Position numbers and translations under genes: made by a program
From: Eurosta solidaginis
Lineage: Eukaryota; Arthropoda; Insecta; Diptera; Tephritidae
Direction: 5' to 3'
Assembly: GCF_040869045.1 (NCBI RefSeq)
Contig: NC_090319.1
Coordinates: forward strand, 15,084,314-15,148,313
DNA length: 64,000 nucleotides
Shown here: positions 1 through 12,201 of the stretch, one piece after another
Layout of the letters: the number at the start of each line of letters is the position of its first letter
How positions within the stretch are numbered: position 1 is the first letter of the stretch
The notes under the pieces: model-generated
Database searches by the model: none
The model's input: the letters and a program-made list of their open reading frames with translations, nothing else
Told to the model about the DNA's origin: nothing

Positions 1-510
1 GTACAAACTTAGGTTATTATATCAGCTAAAGTTTGACTACAGAGTTGTTTGGCTGTTATTCCTTTTGGATGGTTAGTAATCTTCCGCCGTTAAAATTTTT
101 TGTCTATTCGCATATTCTTTCTATATATATATATATAAAGTTCATATTATGAATGTTTGTATGTAGGTATAAATCGCGTTGCACCCTAAATGGCTCGGCC
201 CATCACAACTAAGAATGAATCACCCACTAGAAACCTTTCAACGATGGTCATAGGCTGAACATAACTTCAATATTAAAAAGGGGGTGGCACCTACCATACA
301 AATGGAATATTTCATACAGCATAACTCTGGAAGTGTTCATGCAAGAACATTGAAATCAATTAAATAGTTAAATTGGATCAATCCCTAACACCACTAAGAA
401 ATTAAGGGGTGAGTAAGAAGGGGCGTGGCGCCCCAAAAAACTTAGGTTATTTCAACACGTAAAGTTTGATTGCAGATTTGGGTTTGGTTGTTATTCCTTT
501 AGTATTCTTT
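1..510. repeat. Imperfect direct repeat pair, about 62-65 bp
   Basis: Positions 5-66 and 437-501 share the same sequence with scattered differences. Both begin with AACTTAGGTTATT and end with TTATTCCTTT. The second copy lies just upstream of the Helitron helicase remnant, so the pair is probably part of a Helitron or of two overlapping Helitron fragments. The segment between them (about 180-430) holds GC-rich short motifs such as GGGGTGGCACC and GGGGCGTGGCGCCCC, with no reading frame I can support. Confidence 0.6.
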
Positions 511-519
511 TATGTTATA

Positions 520-1760
520 TTTAGGGTTGGTATTTTTGGATACGCCTGGAGGAACCGGAAAAACATTTCTTTTTAATTTGATATTAATTGTGTAAGAGCA
601 AAAAGAGAAATAATTATGGCAGTTGCTTTCTCAGATACCGCGGATACCCTTTGTGTGGGGGACGTACACCTCGGCATTTAAATGACCACTGTCTGCGAAC
701 ATCTGATACGCCGATGTGCAATATAAGCAAACGGTCAGGCCAAAGTGAAGGTGTGCGATGTGTGCACCATGACCCATAAACAGTCGCTGCAAGTTTTAGA
801 CCAAACGCTTAAGAATTTAAGGTGTAATGACCATCCCAAAAGTGGTGCTCCTGTTACTTGCTGGAACAGCCGCAGTTGAAGGAAATGCATGCTTTTTCGT
901 CCGTAGACGGCTTTACGTATAAAAATGTACGCTTTTTAGAAATATGAGAAGGCAATTTGGCAGAAACACTTCAGCAGCAGCTTTTGCTAAACAATTTCTT
1001 GAAATTAATTATAGAAAAATAACTATTTCTTTACTAACAGATTTGATTTCTTTTCCTGCAAGTTTTTGAGAAATTATGACATCACCTGAAGCTTTAATAG
1101 CTAATGCTTCTTCCAAATATTAAATCTATCTTTACAAACTATAAATGGCTTAGAGAAAAGCCATTTTAAGCACCTTAAAATGAGGATGTTAATATCACTA
1201 GAATCAAGACAAATTATCACTCGATTAACACAGTTGTGGAAGAGTCCCAAGCTGTGCATATCCGATTGAGTTTATTAGCTCTTTTGAGCAATTTCTCCTC
1301 ATCGATTGGTCGTTAAAAAGGGCCCATAATATCATAATATTTATGCTTCGTTATTTCGATTCTCCACGATTATGTAGTGGGACAAGGCTTTTCATCACAA
1401 ACCTTTTACGAATTTCATTGAAGCAATTAATTTTATCGGAAAATTTCGAAAACTAAAAAGTTTAAAACAAGGATTCCATTGATCTCGACAGATTTGTCTT
1501 TTAAATTTTAAATTCCCCAAATTTCCTATCCCTATCAATGAAGCTCAAGGACGATCATTTGCTGCGAAGGGATTGATGAGCGCAATACAAACTTTTACAG
1601 CTTCAGAGCTTCTGCAACTCAATTGTCAACCTCACCTATGCGAGGGAATCCTGTAACGAATATGATTATATTATACAACAACAGTCATTAGCTGTAGTAG
1701 AAGTCAATCTTACCAACTCATGTTTTACCCATGGCCAGTTACGCGTAGCCTTCATATTTT
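520..1760 (+). pseudogene. Helitron PIF1-like helicase, inactivated
   Basis: In an intact Helitron this domain unwinds DNA during rolling-circle transposition. The Walker A motif DTPGGTGKTF reads cleanly at 539-568. A stretch reading NISKRSGQ then VCDVCTMTHKQSL (about 720-790) matches the Walker B region of Helitron helicases, usually DECTM; here the catalytic Glu is Val (760-762). A later TSPEALIAN block is near 1081, and the terminal INEAQG-type motif and FTHGQLRVAF are near 1530 and 1723. The pieces fall in different frames with several stops, so no protein is made. The family assignment is strong because the motifs come in the right order; family and species of origin are unknown. Confidence 0.8.
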
Positions 1761-1768
1761 TATAGAAA

Positions 1769-1798
1769 CGTGGGGTAAAACCCACGGGCACAAGTTAG
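1769..1798 (+). other. Helitron 3' terminal hairpin and TTAG end
   Basis: A perfect 6-bp stem, CGTGGG/CCCACG, with a 6-base loop is followed 8 bases later by TTAG then T. Helitrons end in a short hairpin plus CTRR before a host T. Here the C of CTAG appears mutated to T. Confidence 0.6.
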
Positions 1799-3104
1799 TT
1801 ATACTCAGTTGAGCAGAGCTCACAGAGTATACTAACTTTTATTGGATAACGGTTGGTTGTACAGGTATAAAGAAATCGAGATAGATATAGACTTCCATAT
1901 ATCAAAATCATCAGTATCGAAAAAAATTCGATTGAGCCATGTCCGTCCGTCCGTCCGTTAACACGATAACTTCAGTAAATTTTGAGATATCTTGATGAAA
2001 TTTGGTACGTAGGTTCCTGAGCACTCATCTCAGATTGCTATTTAAAATGAACGATATCGGACTATAACCACGCCCACTTTTTCGATATCGAAAATTTCGA
2101 AAAACTGAAAAAGTGCGATAATTCATTACAAAAGACCGATAAAGCGACGAAACTTGGTAGATGAGTTGAACTTATGACGCAAAATAGAAATTTAGTAAAA
2201 TATTGGACAATAGGCGTGGCACCGCCCACTTTTAAAAGAAGGTAATTTAGAAGTTTTACAAGCTGTAATTTGGCAGTCGTTGAAGATATCATAATGAAAT
2301 TTGGCAGGAACGTTACTCCTATTACTGTATGTATGCTTAATAAAAATTAGCAAAATCGGAGAACGACCACGCCCACTTTTTTAAAAAAAATTTTTTTAAG
2401 TCAAATTTTAAAAGAAAAGTTAATATCTTTAGAGTATATAAGTAAATTATGTCAACATTCAACTCCACTAATGATATGGTGCAACAAAATACAAAAGTAA
2501 AAGAAATTTTCGAAATAGGCGTGGCTCCGGCCTTTTTCATTTAATTTGTCTAGGATACTTTTAATGCCATATGTCGAACAAAACATTACCAATCCTTGTG
2601 AAATTTGGTAGAGGCTTAGACTCTAGGTATACGATAACTGTTTTCTGTGAAAAAGGGTGAAATCGGTTGAAGCCACGCCCAGTTGTATACACAGTCGACC
2701 GTCTGTCCTTCCGTTCGGCCCTTAACACGATAATTTGAGCAAAATCGATATGTCCTTACTGAACTCTCTTTATCTTGGTGTAAAAAATGGCCGAAATCCG
2801 ACTATGACCACGCCCACTTTTTCGATATCGAAAATTACTAAAAATGAAAAAAATGCCATAATAATATACCAAATACGAAAAAAGGGATGAAACATGGTAA
2901 TTGGATTGTTCTATTGACGCAAAATATAACTGTAGAAAAAAACTTTGTAAAATGGGTGTGACACCTACCATATTAAGTAGAAGAAAATGAAAAAGTTTTG
3001 CAGGGCGAATTCAAAAGCCCTTGGAATCTTGGAAGTATAACTGTTCGTGGTATTACATATATAAATAAATTAGCGGTACCCGACAGATGATGTTCTGTGT
3101 CACC

Positions 3105-6100
3105 CTGGTACACATTTTGGTCGGTCTATCGAAAACGCCTTCACATATACAACTACCACCACTCCCTTTTAAAACCCTCATTAATACCTTTCGTTTGATA
3201 CCCATATCGTACAAATAAATTCTAGAGTCACCCCTGGTCCACCTTTATGGCGATATCTCGAAAAGGCGGCCACCTATAGAACTAAGGCCCATTCCCTTTA
3301 AAAATACTTATTAACACCTTTCATTTGATACCCATATTGTACAAACAAATTCTAAAGTCACCCCTGGTCCACCTTTATGGCGATATCTCGAAAAGGCGTC
3401 CGCCCACTCCGTTTTAAAATACTCATCAGCACCTTTCGTTTGATACCCATATTATGCAAACGCAATCTAGAGTCACACCTAGTCCACGTTTATGGCGATA
3501 TCTCGAAAAGGCGTCCACCTATAGAACTAAGGCCCACTCCCTTTTAAAATACTCATTAACACTTTTTATTTGATATCCATATTCTACAAACGCATTCTAG
3601 AGTCACCCTTGGTCCACCTTTATGGCAATATATCGAAAAGGCGTCCACCTATAGAACTAAGGCCCACTCACTTTTAAAATACTTATTATCACCTTTCGTT
3701 TGATACCCATATTGTACAAGAGCATTCTAGAGTCAACCCTGGTACACCTTTATAACCATATTCCGAAAAGGCGTCCACCTATAGAACTAAGGCCCACTCC
3801 CTTTTAAAATACTCATTAACACCTTTCATTTCATACCCATATCGTACAAACAAATTCTAGAGTCACCCCTGGTCCACCTTTATGGCGATATCTCGAAAAG
3901 GTGTCCACCTATAGAACTAAGACCCACTCCCTTTTAAAATACCCATTAACACCTTTCATTTGATACCCATATCGTACAACCAAATACTAGAGTCACCCCT
4001 GGTCCACCTTTAGGGCGATATCTCGAAAAGGCGTCCACCCATAGAACTAAGGCCCACTCCCCTTTAAAACACTTATTAAGACCTTTCGTTTGATGCCCAT
4101 ATTGTACAAACGCATTCTAGAGTCACCCCTGGTCCACCTTTATGGCGATATCTCGAAAAGGCGTGCACCCATAGAACTAAGGACTACTCCCTTTTAAAAT
4201 ATTCATTAACACTTTTTATTTGATATCCATATTCTACAAACGCATTCTAGAGTCACCCTTGGTCCACCTTTATGGCAATATCTCGAAAAGGCGTCCACCT
4301 ATAGAACTAAGGCCCACTCCCCTTTAAAACACTTATTAAGACCTTTCGTTTGATGCTCATATTGTACAAACGCATTCTAGAGTCACCCCTGGTCCACCTT
4401 TATGGCGATATCTCGAAAAGGCGTGCACCCATAGAACTAAGGACCACTCCCTTTTAAAATACTTATTAACGCCTTTCGTTTGATACCCATATTGTACAAG
4501 ATTACTCTAGAGTCAACCCTGGTCCACCTTTATAGCCATATTCCGAAAAGGCGTCCACCCATAGAACTAAGGCCCACTCCCTTTTAAAATACACATTAAC
4601 ACCTTTCATTTCATACCCATATCGTACAAACAAATTCTAGAGTCACCCCTGGTCCACCTCTATGGCGATATCTCGAAAAGGCGTCCACCTATAGAACTAA
4701 GGCCCACGCCCTTTTAAAATACTCTTTAACACCTTTCATTTGATACCCATATCGTACAACAAAATTCTAGAGTCACCCCTGGTCCACCTTTATGGCGATA
4801 TCTCGAAAAGGCGTCCACCTATAGAACTAAGACCCACTCCCTTTTAAAACAATCATTAACAACTTTAATTTGATACTCATATCGTACAACCAAATTCTAG
4901 AGTCACCCCTGGTCCACCTTTATGGCGATATCTCGAAAAGGCGTCCACCTATAGAACTAAGGCCCACGCCCTTTTAAAATACTCATTAACACCTTTCATT
5001 TGATACCCATATCGTACAAACAAATTCTAGAGTCACCCCTGGTCCACCTCTATGGCGATATCTCGAAAAGGCATTCACCTATAGAACTAACACCCACTCC
5101 CTTTTAAAGTACTCATTAACACCTTTCATTTTATACCCATATCGTACAACCAAATTCTAGAGTCACCCCTGGTCCACCTCTATGGCGATATCTCGAAAAG
5201 GCATCCACCTATAGAACTAACCCCACTCCCTTTTAAAGTACTCATTAACACCTTTCATTTGATACCCATAACGTACAAACAAATTCTAGAGTCACCCCTG
5301 GTCCACCTTTATGGCTATATCTCGAAAAGGCGTCCGCCCACTCCGTTTTAAAATACTCATCAGCACCTTTCGTTTGATACCCATATTATACAAACGCAAT
5401 CTAGAGTCACACCTAGTCCACGTTTATGGCGATATCTCGAAAAGGCATCCACCTATAGAACTAAGGCCCACTCCCTTTTAAAATACTTATTATCACCTTT
5501 CGTTTGATACCCATATTGTACAAGAGCATTCTAGAGTCAACCCTGGTACACCTTTATAACCATATTCCGAAAAGGCGTCCACCTATAGAACTAAGGCCCA
5601 CTCCCTTTTAAAATACTCATTAACACTTTTCATTTCATACCCATATCGTACAAACAAATTCTAGAGTCACCCCTGGTCCACCTTTATGGCGATATCTCGA
5701 AAAGGTGTCCACCTATAGAACTAAGACCCACTCCCTTTTAAAATACCCATTAACACCTTTCATTTGATACCCATATCGTACAACCAAATACTAGAGTCAC
5801 CCCTGGTCCACCTTTATGGCGATATCTCGAAAAGGCGTCCACCCATAGAACTAAGGCCCACTCCCCTTTAAAACACTTATTAAGACCTTTGGTTTGATAC
5901 CCATATTGTACAAACGCATTCTAGAGTCACCCCTGGTCCACCTTTATGGCAATATCTCGAAAAGGCGTCCACCTATAGAACTAAGGCCCACTCCCCTTTA
6001 AAACACTTATTAAGACCTTTCGTTTGATGCCCATATTGTACAAACGCATTCTAGAGTCACCCCTGGTCCACCTTTATGGCGATATCTCGAAAAGGCGTGC

Positions 6101-8400
6101 ACCCATAGAAATAAGGACCACTCCCTTTTAAAATACTCATTAACACTTTTTATTTGATATCTATATTCTACAAACGCATTCTAGAGTCATCCTTGGTCCA
6201 CCTTTATGGCAATATCTCGAAAGGCGTACACCTGTAGAACTAAGGCCCACGCCCTTTTAAAATACTCATTAACACATTTCATTTGATACCCATATCGTAC
6301 AAACAAATTCTATAGTCACCCCTGGTCCACCTTTATGGCGATTGCTCGAAAAGGCGTCCACCTATGGAACTAAGACCCACTCCCTTTTAAAATACTCATT
6401 AACTCCTTTCATTTGATACCCATATCGTACAAACAAATGCTAGAGTCACCCCTGGTCCACCTTTATGGCGATATCTCGAAAAGGCGTGCACCCATAGAAC
6501 TAAGGACCACTCCCTTTTAAAATACTTATTAACGCCTTTCGTTTGATACCCATATTGTACAAGATTACTCTAGAGTCAACCCTGGTCCACCTTTATAACC
6601 ATATTCCGAAAAGGCGTCCACCTATAGAACTAAGGCCCACTCCCTTTTAAAATACTCATTAACACCTTTCATTTCATATCCATATCGTACAAACAAATTC
6701 TAGAGTCACCCCTGGTCCACCTTTATGGCGATATCTGGAAAAGGCGTCCACCTATAGAACTAAGACCCACTCCCTTTTAAAATACCCATTAACACCTTTC
6801 ATTTGATACCCGTATCGTACAACCAAATTTTAGAGTCACCCCTGGTCCACCTCTATGGCGATATCTCGAAAAGGCATCCACCTATAGAACTAACACCCAC
6901 TCCCTTTTAAAGTACTCATTAACACCTTTCATTTTATACCCATATCGTACAACCAAATTCTAGAGTCACCCCTGGTCCACCTTTATGGCGATATCTCGAA
7001 AAGGCGTCCACCTATAGAACTAAGGCCCACGCCCTTTTAAAATACTCATTAACACCTTTCATTTGATACCCATATCGTACAAACAAATTCTAGAGTCACC
7101 CCTGGTCCACCTTTATGGCGATATTTCGAAAAGGCGTCCACCCATAGAACTAAGGCCCACTCCCTTTTAAAATACTCATTAGCACCTTTCAATTGATACC
7201 CATATCGTACAAACAAATTCTAGAGTCACCCCTGGTCCACCTTTATGGCGATATCTCGAAAAGGCGTCCACCTATAGAACTAAGACCCTCTCCCTTTTAA
7301 AATACTCATTAACACCTTTCATTAGATACCCATATCGTACAAACAAATTCTAGAGTCACCCCTGGTCCACCTTTATGGCGATATCTCGAAAAGGCGTCCA
7401 CCCATAGAACTAAGGCCCACTCCCTTTTAAAATATTCATTAGCACCTTTCATTTGATACCCATATCGTACAAACAAATTCTAGAGTCACCCCTGGTCCAC
7501 CTTTATGGCGATATCTCGAAAAGGCGTCCACCTATAGAACTAAGGACCCACTCCCTTTTAAAATACTCATTAACTCCTTTCATTTGATACCCATATCGTA
7601 TAAACAAATTATAGAGTCACCCCTGGTCCACCTTTATGGCGATATCTCGAAAAGGCGTCCACCTATAGAACTAAGGCCCACGCCCTTTTAAAATACTCAT
7701 TAACACCTTTCATTTGATACCCATATCGTACAAACAAATTATAGAGTCACCCCTGGTCCACCTTTATGGCGATTATCTCGAAAAGGCGTTCACCTATAGA
7801 ACTTAGACCCACTCCCTTTTAAAATACTCATTAACACCTTTCATTTGATACTCATATCGTACAACAAAATTCTAGAGTCACCCCTGGTCCACCTTTATGG
7901 CGATATCTCGAAAAGTTGTCCACCTATAGAACTAAGACCCACTCCCTTTTAAAACAATCATTAACAACTTTAATTTGATACTCATATCGTACAACCAAAT
8001 TCTAGAGTCACCCCTGGTCCACCTTTATAACGATATTCCGAAAAGGCATCCACCTATAGAACTACCACCCACTCCCTTTTAAAATACTCATTAACACCTT
8101 TCATTTTATACCCATATCGTACAACCAAATTCTAGAGTCACCCCTGGTCCACCTTTATGGCGATATCTCGAAAAGGCGTCCACCTATAGAACTAAGGCCC
8201 ACGCCCTTTTAAAATACTCATTAACACCTTTCATTTGATACCCATATCGTACAAACAAATTCTAGAGTCAGCCCTGGTCCACCATTATGGCGATATCCCT
8301 AAATGGCGTCCATCTATAGAACTATAGCCCACTCCCTCTTAAAATACTCTTTAATACCTTCCATTTGATACACATGTCATACAAACACATTCTAGGGTTA
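3105..8400. repeat. 130-bp tandem array, about 40 copies
   Basis: The unit contains CTTTTAAAATACTCATTAAC, TTTGATACCCATAT, CTAGAGTCACCCCTGGTCCA and GGCGATATCTCGAAAAGGCG, in that order. The marker ATAGAACTAA recurs at 3651, 3781 and so on, giving a period of 130. Most copies differ by a few percent, and flanking copies are more diverged. One unit type lacks about 16 bp (near 3397 and 5331). The array is AT-rich and has no consistent open frame. Confidence 0.95.
3397..5960. repeat. Higher-order duplication inside the 130-bp array
   Basis: A multi-unit block at about 3397-4110 is repeated at about 5331-5920, 1934 bp downstream at the left edge. Both blocks start with the short unit that lacks about 16 bp. 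Both then carry the same private variants in the same order: CACACCTAGTCCACG, CAACCCTGGTACACC with ATAACCATATTCCG, and AAGGTGTCCACC. The second block lacks one unit, so the offset becomes 1804 bp further in. This is typical of unequal exchange or segmental amplification. Confidence 0.75.
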
Positions 8401-8527
8401 CCCTAGGTTCATTTTACTACGAGGTGATTTTCCCTTATTTTGTCTCCATAGCTCTCAACTGAGTATATAATGTTCGGTTACACCCGAACTTAGCCTTCCT
8501 TACTTGTTTCTATATAAATTTAATATT

Positions 8528-9100
8528 TTGAGCTTGAGTAGTATTTTTATGAATTTGAAATGGAAAATTTGAATTTCAATTGAAAGTTCTGAGCTTGAAG
8601 TGTAATTTTCTGAATATAAGTTGGAAATTCTGAACTTGAGTTTTAATTTGCCGAATTTGAATTGAAACTTTCTGAATTAAAATTGAAGTTTTGAACATGA
8701 TTTGTAACATTCTGAACTTCAATTTTAATTTTTTGAACTTAAGTTGTAGTTTCTGCACTTGAATTGTTATTTTCGGAAATAAGATTGGAAATGGTGTACT
8801 TAAATTCTAATTTGTTGAACCTTTTGAATTGATTATTAATTTTTTGCATTTATAATGGTATTTCAGAACTTGAATTTCAATTATTTGAACATAAATTAAA
8901 GATTCTGAACTTGAATTGCAATTTTCTGAACGTGGTCCAGAAAAGTAAACAGTTATGAAAAATTCGAGGTTCTCAAAAAGAGCCAGTTAAAAGAAATACG
9001 GTTTCAAGAAAAGAAACTAGTTCCAGAAAATTTGACAGTTCCAAAACAGAAACAGGCTTCAAGGAACGTTACCAGCTGCAAAAGAGTAACGACATAAAGT
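8528..9100. repeat. Degenerate about 21-bp tandem repeats
   Basis: About 20 loose copies of a unit like TTCTGAACTTGAATTGAAATT run from 8528 to 8935. They are followed by a different loose repeat built on TTCCAGAAAA and GAAACAGTT (about 8936-9070). The minus-strand frame of 60 codons here is low-complexity repeat translation, not a gene. Confidence 0.7.
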
Positions 9101-9265
9101 GTACTAATGGTATATAATTCTGTGGTCACAAGTTATAATCGCCTAAGTGTGATGCTTTTACAGGGAACTTATGCGATTATTGCTTATTAATACAGACATT
9201 TTGTATTGGCATTCGAAGTGTGGTGATCTCTCACTCATTCTACGACCGCATATTTTAAAATATCA

Positions 9266-9675
9266 TTACTCACTTATTTATTTAAATGGTTATGGCAGTC
9301 CAGTTCCTTATTTTTTGGGTATACTGGCACCAATCGTTTTTCACCTGGTCCTTCCAGCAACTTTCTTAGCCGGCGTGTCGTCTTTCATACGCATAATATG
9401 GCCTGACCAGTGTATCCGCTGTACTTCAATTCGCTCAACTAAATCTCGTAGAGCTCACCACTAAATCTTCTGCGGTACTCACCCTCACCAACGCGTAGAG
9501 GTCTCTTTCGAAAAACTTTTCTCTCGATTACTTCTAGAGCCGCTTCAACAACAACAATGACAACATGAGATGCTTCTGCACCATATAGCAAAACGGGTAC
9601 GATCAGTGACTTATACAACATGATTTTCGTTTGCCGAGGGAGTGCCTTAATTTTCAATTGCCTGCCTTGTTCTGC
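9266..9675 (-). pseudogene. RTE-like LINE 3' fragment
   Basis: Minus-strand translation gives LYKSLIVPVLLYGAEA, then EVIERKVFRKR, then GEGEYRRRFSGELYE. These match the region downstream of the reverse transcriptase in the larger copies at 10586-12189 and 15715-18191. A frameshift is followed by IQRIHWSGHIMRMKDD-like sequence and a short (TTTA/CTTA)n tail at about 9266-9285, equal to the 3' tail of the other copies. Only the last few hundred bases remain; no target duplication could be seen. Confidence 0.75.
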
Positions 9676-10573
9676 TGAAGATCAAGTTCATCTAGAGATG
9701 CTTAAGAAATTGTAATGGTATATTATTTGTTAACATAAGAATTGTTGAATATCCAGTTGATCTAGGGATGTCATTTGTTTCTTTCCTACAGGGTACATGC
9801 TTTGTTATTAATAATACGCAAGCATTTGGTTGAATGAATTCCGCTCATTTAACCCGCCAACCTCATTTACATACTCGGAGATAAACTGTTGATGCTTTGA
9901 TGATATTTTTCTTTTCTCGCTTTTGTTTTCATTTTCAATAAGCATCTATTGTATTTATTTGCATATGTTTTTATGTGAGTATTTGTGGTATGCGGAACAT
10001 TAAGCAAGATATTGCGGTTGATCGAGGATTCGTTTCAAAATGGTATTTAAAAATGTTTTAAAAAAGCATTTTACTATTTAATTTTTTTAGAAATTTGTTC
10101 CTATAAGAGAAAATATCGCAAAATATTGTTTGTTGCAGTCAAGATCTCAGTCGCTGAGATGAGATGTTAGACAAAAAAATCGACTTTCCGTACTTTATTA
10201 TTTTACAATTCGTTTCCCACACTTGCTCACTGAGTGTATGCGTCTGCTTAACGGCATATGAGCCGTAGGAATATAAGTAATTCAGCTGTTTTTCAGACCG
10301 CCGCTAATATTGCGATCTAGAAACAAAACCTGACACCATAAGGAAGGCGAGTGGAAAAATACCCATGAGCGCTAGATAACGTTAGATATCACATCCTTCG
10401 GTTAGCTGATTTATCAGGTTTCAGCGAGGGTCACTCTCGTCTAAAGACCGCATTAAAGAGCTTGTATTTTTGTAGATTTATTTTTCAAATCTATGCCGTT
10501 TGAGCATCAGCACAAAGATGCAGTATTACTATTTTGTTGTGCAGTATAACTATTCCGTGAAATTCAGACAAAA
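9676..10573. other. No gene seen
   Basis: AT-rich unique-looking sequence with no supported reading frame. Nothing recognised on either strand. Confidence 0.5.
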
Positions 10574-10585
10574 CGAAATCTTTTA

Positions 10586-12189
10586 CTTACTTATTTATTT
10601 AATTTGCGCTTAACCGTCAAAACGGTTATGGCCGTCCAACAAGGCGCGCCAGACGCTCCTTCGCTCCGCCAATCGGCGCCAATTGGTCACATCATGGGAG
10701 TTTAAATCGGTTTCCACTTGGTCCTTCCAACGGAGTGGGGGCCGCACTCTACCTCTGCTTCCATAGGCGGGTTCCGATAAGATGACCTGTCCAGCGCAGC
10801 CGCTGCGTTTTAATTCCCTGGACTATTTGGATATCTGCGTATAGCTCGTACAGCTCATCATTAAATCTTCTTTGGTACTCGCCATCGCCAAAGCGTAGAG
10901 GTTCATAAATCTTTCGAAGAACTTTTCTCTCGAACACTCCCAAAGCAGCTTCATCTGCTGTTGTCATGGTCCATGCTTCTGCCCCATATAGCAGGACGGG
11001 TACGAAAAGTGACTTGTAGAGTATGATTTTCGTTCGCCGAGAGAGGACTTTACTTTTCAATTGCCTACCTAGTCCAAAGTAGCATTTATTGGCAAGATTG
11101 TTTCTTCGCTGGATTTCAGTGCTGATGTTGTTGCTAGTGTTGATGCTGGTTCCCAAATAAACGAAGTCTTTTACTATTTCGAAATTATGGCTGCCAACAG
11201 TAGCGTGGTTGCCAATGCGCATATGCGCTGACTCTTTGCTGGATGACAGCACGTACTTCGTTTTGTCCTCATTCACCATCAAACCCATCTTTACCGCTTC
11301 TTTTTCGAGTTTGGAGTAAGCAGAACTAACAGCGCGGGTGTTTGGGCCGATGATATCAAGGTCATCAGCATATGCTAGTTATTGCACGCTTTTATAGAAT
11401 ACTGTTCCAGTGCGGTTGAGCTGTGCAGCTAGTATAATTTTCTCCACCGTCAAATTAAAGAAATCGCACGATAGGGGATCACCCTGTCTGAAACCTCGTT
11501 TAGTTTCTAACGGCTCGGAGTGGTCCTTCCCAATTTTGACTGAGCTGATGGTGTTGCTCAACGTCATTTTGCACAGCCGTATAAGTTTTGCGGGGAAACC
11601 AAATTCAGACATAGCGGCATATAGGCAGCTCCTTTTCGTGCTGTCGAAGGCGGCTTTAAAGTCGACAAAGAGGTGATGTGTGTCGATTCTCTTTTCACGG
11701 GTTTTTTCCAAGATTTGGCGCACTGTGAAAATCTGGTCGATGGATTTACCAGGTCTGAAGCCGCACTGAAAAGTTCCAATCAGCCGGTTCACGGTGGGCT
11801 TCAATCTTTCGCACAATACACTTGAAAGAACCTTATATGCGATATAAAGAAGGCTGATTCCACGATAGATGGTGCATTTTGCAGTATCCCCCTTTTTGTG
11901 GACTGGGCAAAGAACACTTAGATTCCAATCATCGGGCATGCACTCATATTTTTTAAGAAGCTGCTGCATGCGCCTTACCAACTCCTCTGCGCCGTACTTG
12001 AATAGCTCCGCAGGCAATCCATCAGCGCCCACGGTCTTGTTGTTTTTCAATCTGGTTATTGTTATTCTATCTTCGTCATAATCGGGCGGGGGAACATATA
12101 TTCGATCATCATCGATTGCGGGATCGGGTTCGTCATCTCTGCGCGGTGAATCGCTACCTCCATTGAGGAGAGCAGAGGAGTGTTCCCTC
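10586..12189 (-). mobile_element. RTE-like LINE, 5'-truncated, with 12-bp TSD
   Basis: The insertion is bounded by identical 12-bp repeats CGAAATCTTTTA at 10574-10585 and 12190-12201, a target-site duplication. The 3' end (left side) carries a short (AAGT/AAAT)n tail rather than poly(A), as is common in RTE-type elements. The 5' truncation removes the endonuclease and starts just before the reverse transcriptase domain. It is a sister copy of the element at 15715-18191, in the opposite orientation. Confidence 0.9.
10749..12189 (-). pseudogene. RTE-like reverse transcriptase, broken
   Basis: In an active element this enzyme copies the LINE RNA at a nicked target. The minus strand reads RT fingers (NNKTVGADGLPAELFKYG), the thumb-side PVHKKGDTAKC and FRPGKSIDQIFTVRQ, and motif A in FVDFKAAFDSTKRSCLY. 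RGFRQGDPLSCDFFN and YADD follow (11361-11372). The 223-codon frame 12050-11379 ends at a stop just before YADD. The frame 11288-10749 then gives the C-terminal domain with MGLMVNEDKTKYVL, LYKSLFVPVLLYGAEAW and ERKVLRKIYEP. The C-terminus runs out of frame at about 10760. At least two lesions make it inactive. The endonuclease is absent by truncation. Confidence 0.88.
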
Positions 12190-12201
12190 CGAAATCTTTT
12201 A

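Larger units (their letters stand above)
120..1798 (+). mobile_element. Degenerate Helitron (partial)
   Basis: A plausible Helitron 5' end, TC followed by an (AT)n stretch, lies at 120-121. A better supported 3' end lies at 1769-1798: a hairpin with stems CGTGGG (1769-1774) and CCCACG (1781-1786), then TTAG followed by T, which is one change from the usual CTAG|T end. Between them is a helicase remnant and no recognisable Rep/HUH nuclease, so this is an internally deleted or truncated element. The left boundary is uncertain because a diverged copy of internal sequence (5-66) lies outside it. The element directly abuts HINE copy A. Confidence 0.6.
1800..8508 (+). mobile_element. HINE copy A, Helentron-derived, expanded array
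   Basis: The element is non-coding and about 6.7 kb long. The head is an INE-1/DINE-1-like inverted repeat: TATACTC at 1800-1806, with its complement about 20 bases on, followed by a (GTCC)n run at 1942-1958. The body (about 1980-3000) has several 'CACGCCCAC' blocks and short imperfect palindromes around ATCGAT-type cores. It leads into a 130-bp tandem array (3105-8400). The tail has the subterminal inverted repeat CTCAACTGAGTATA, which complements the head TATACTCAGTTGAG. It also has a stem-loop, GTTCGG-TTACAC-CCGAAC (8472-8489), and ends CCTTCCTTACTTGT. Subterminal inverted repeats, a 3' stem-loop and a central tandem array together define Helentron-associated elements. Reading frames inside it are chance. 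No autonomous partner is in the window. Confidence 0.8.

Noticed and set aside
3105..8400. CRISPR-like regular repeat array
   Set aside because: There are no spacers; the units are contiguous 130-bp tandem repeats within an insect mobile element.
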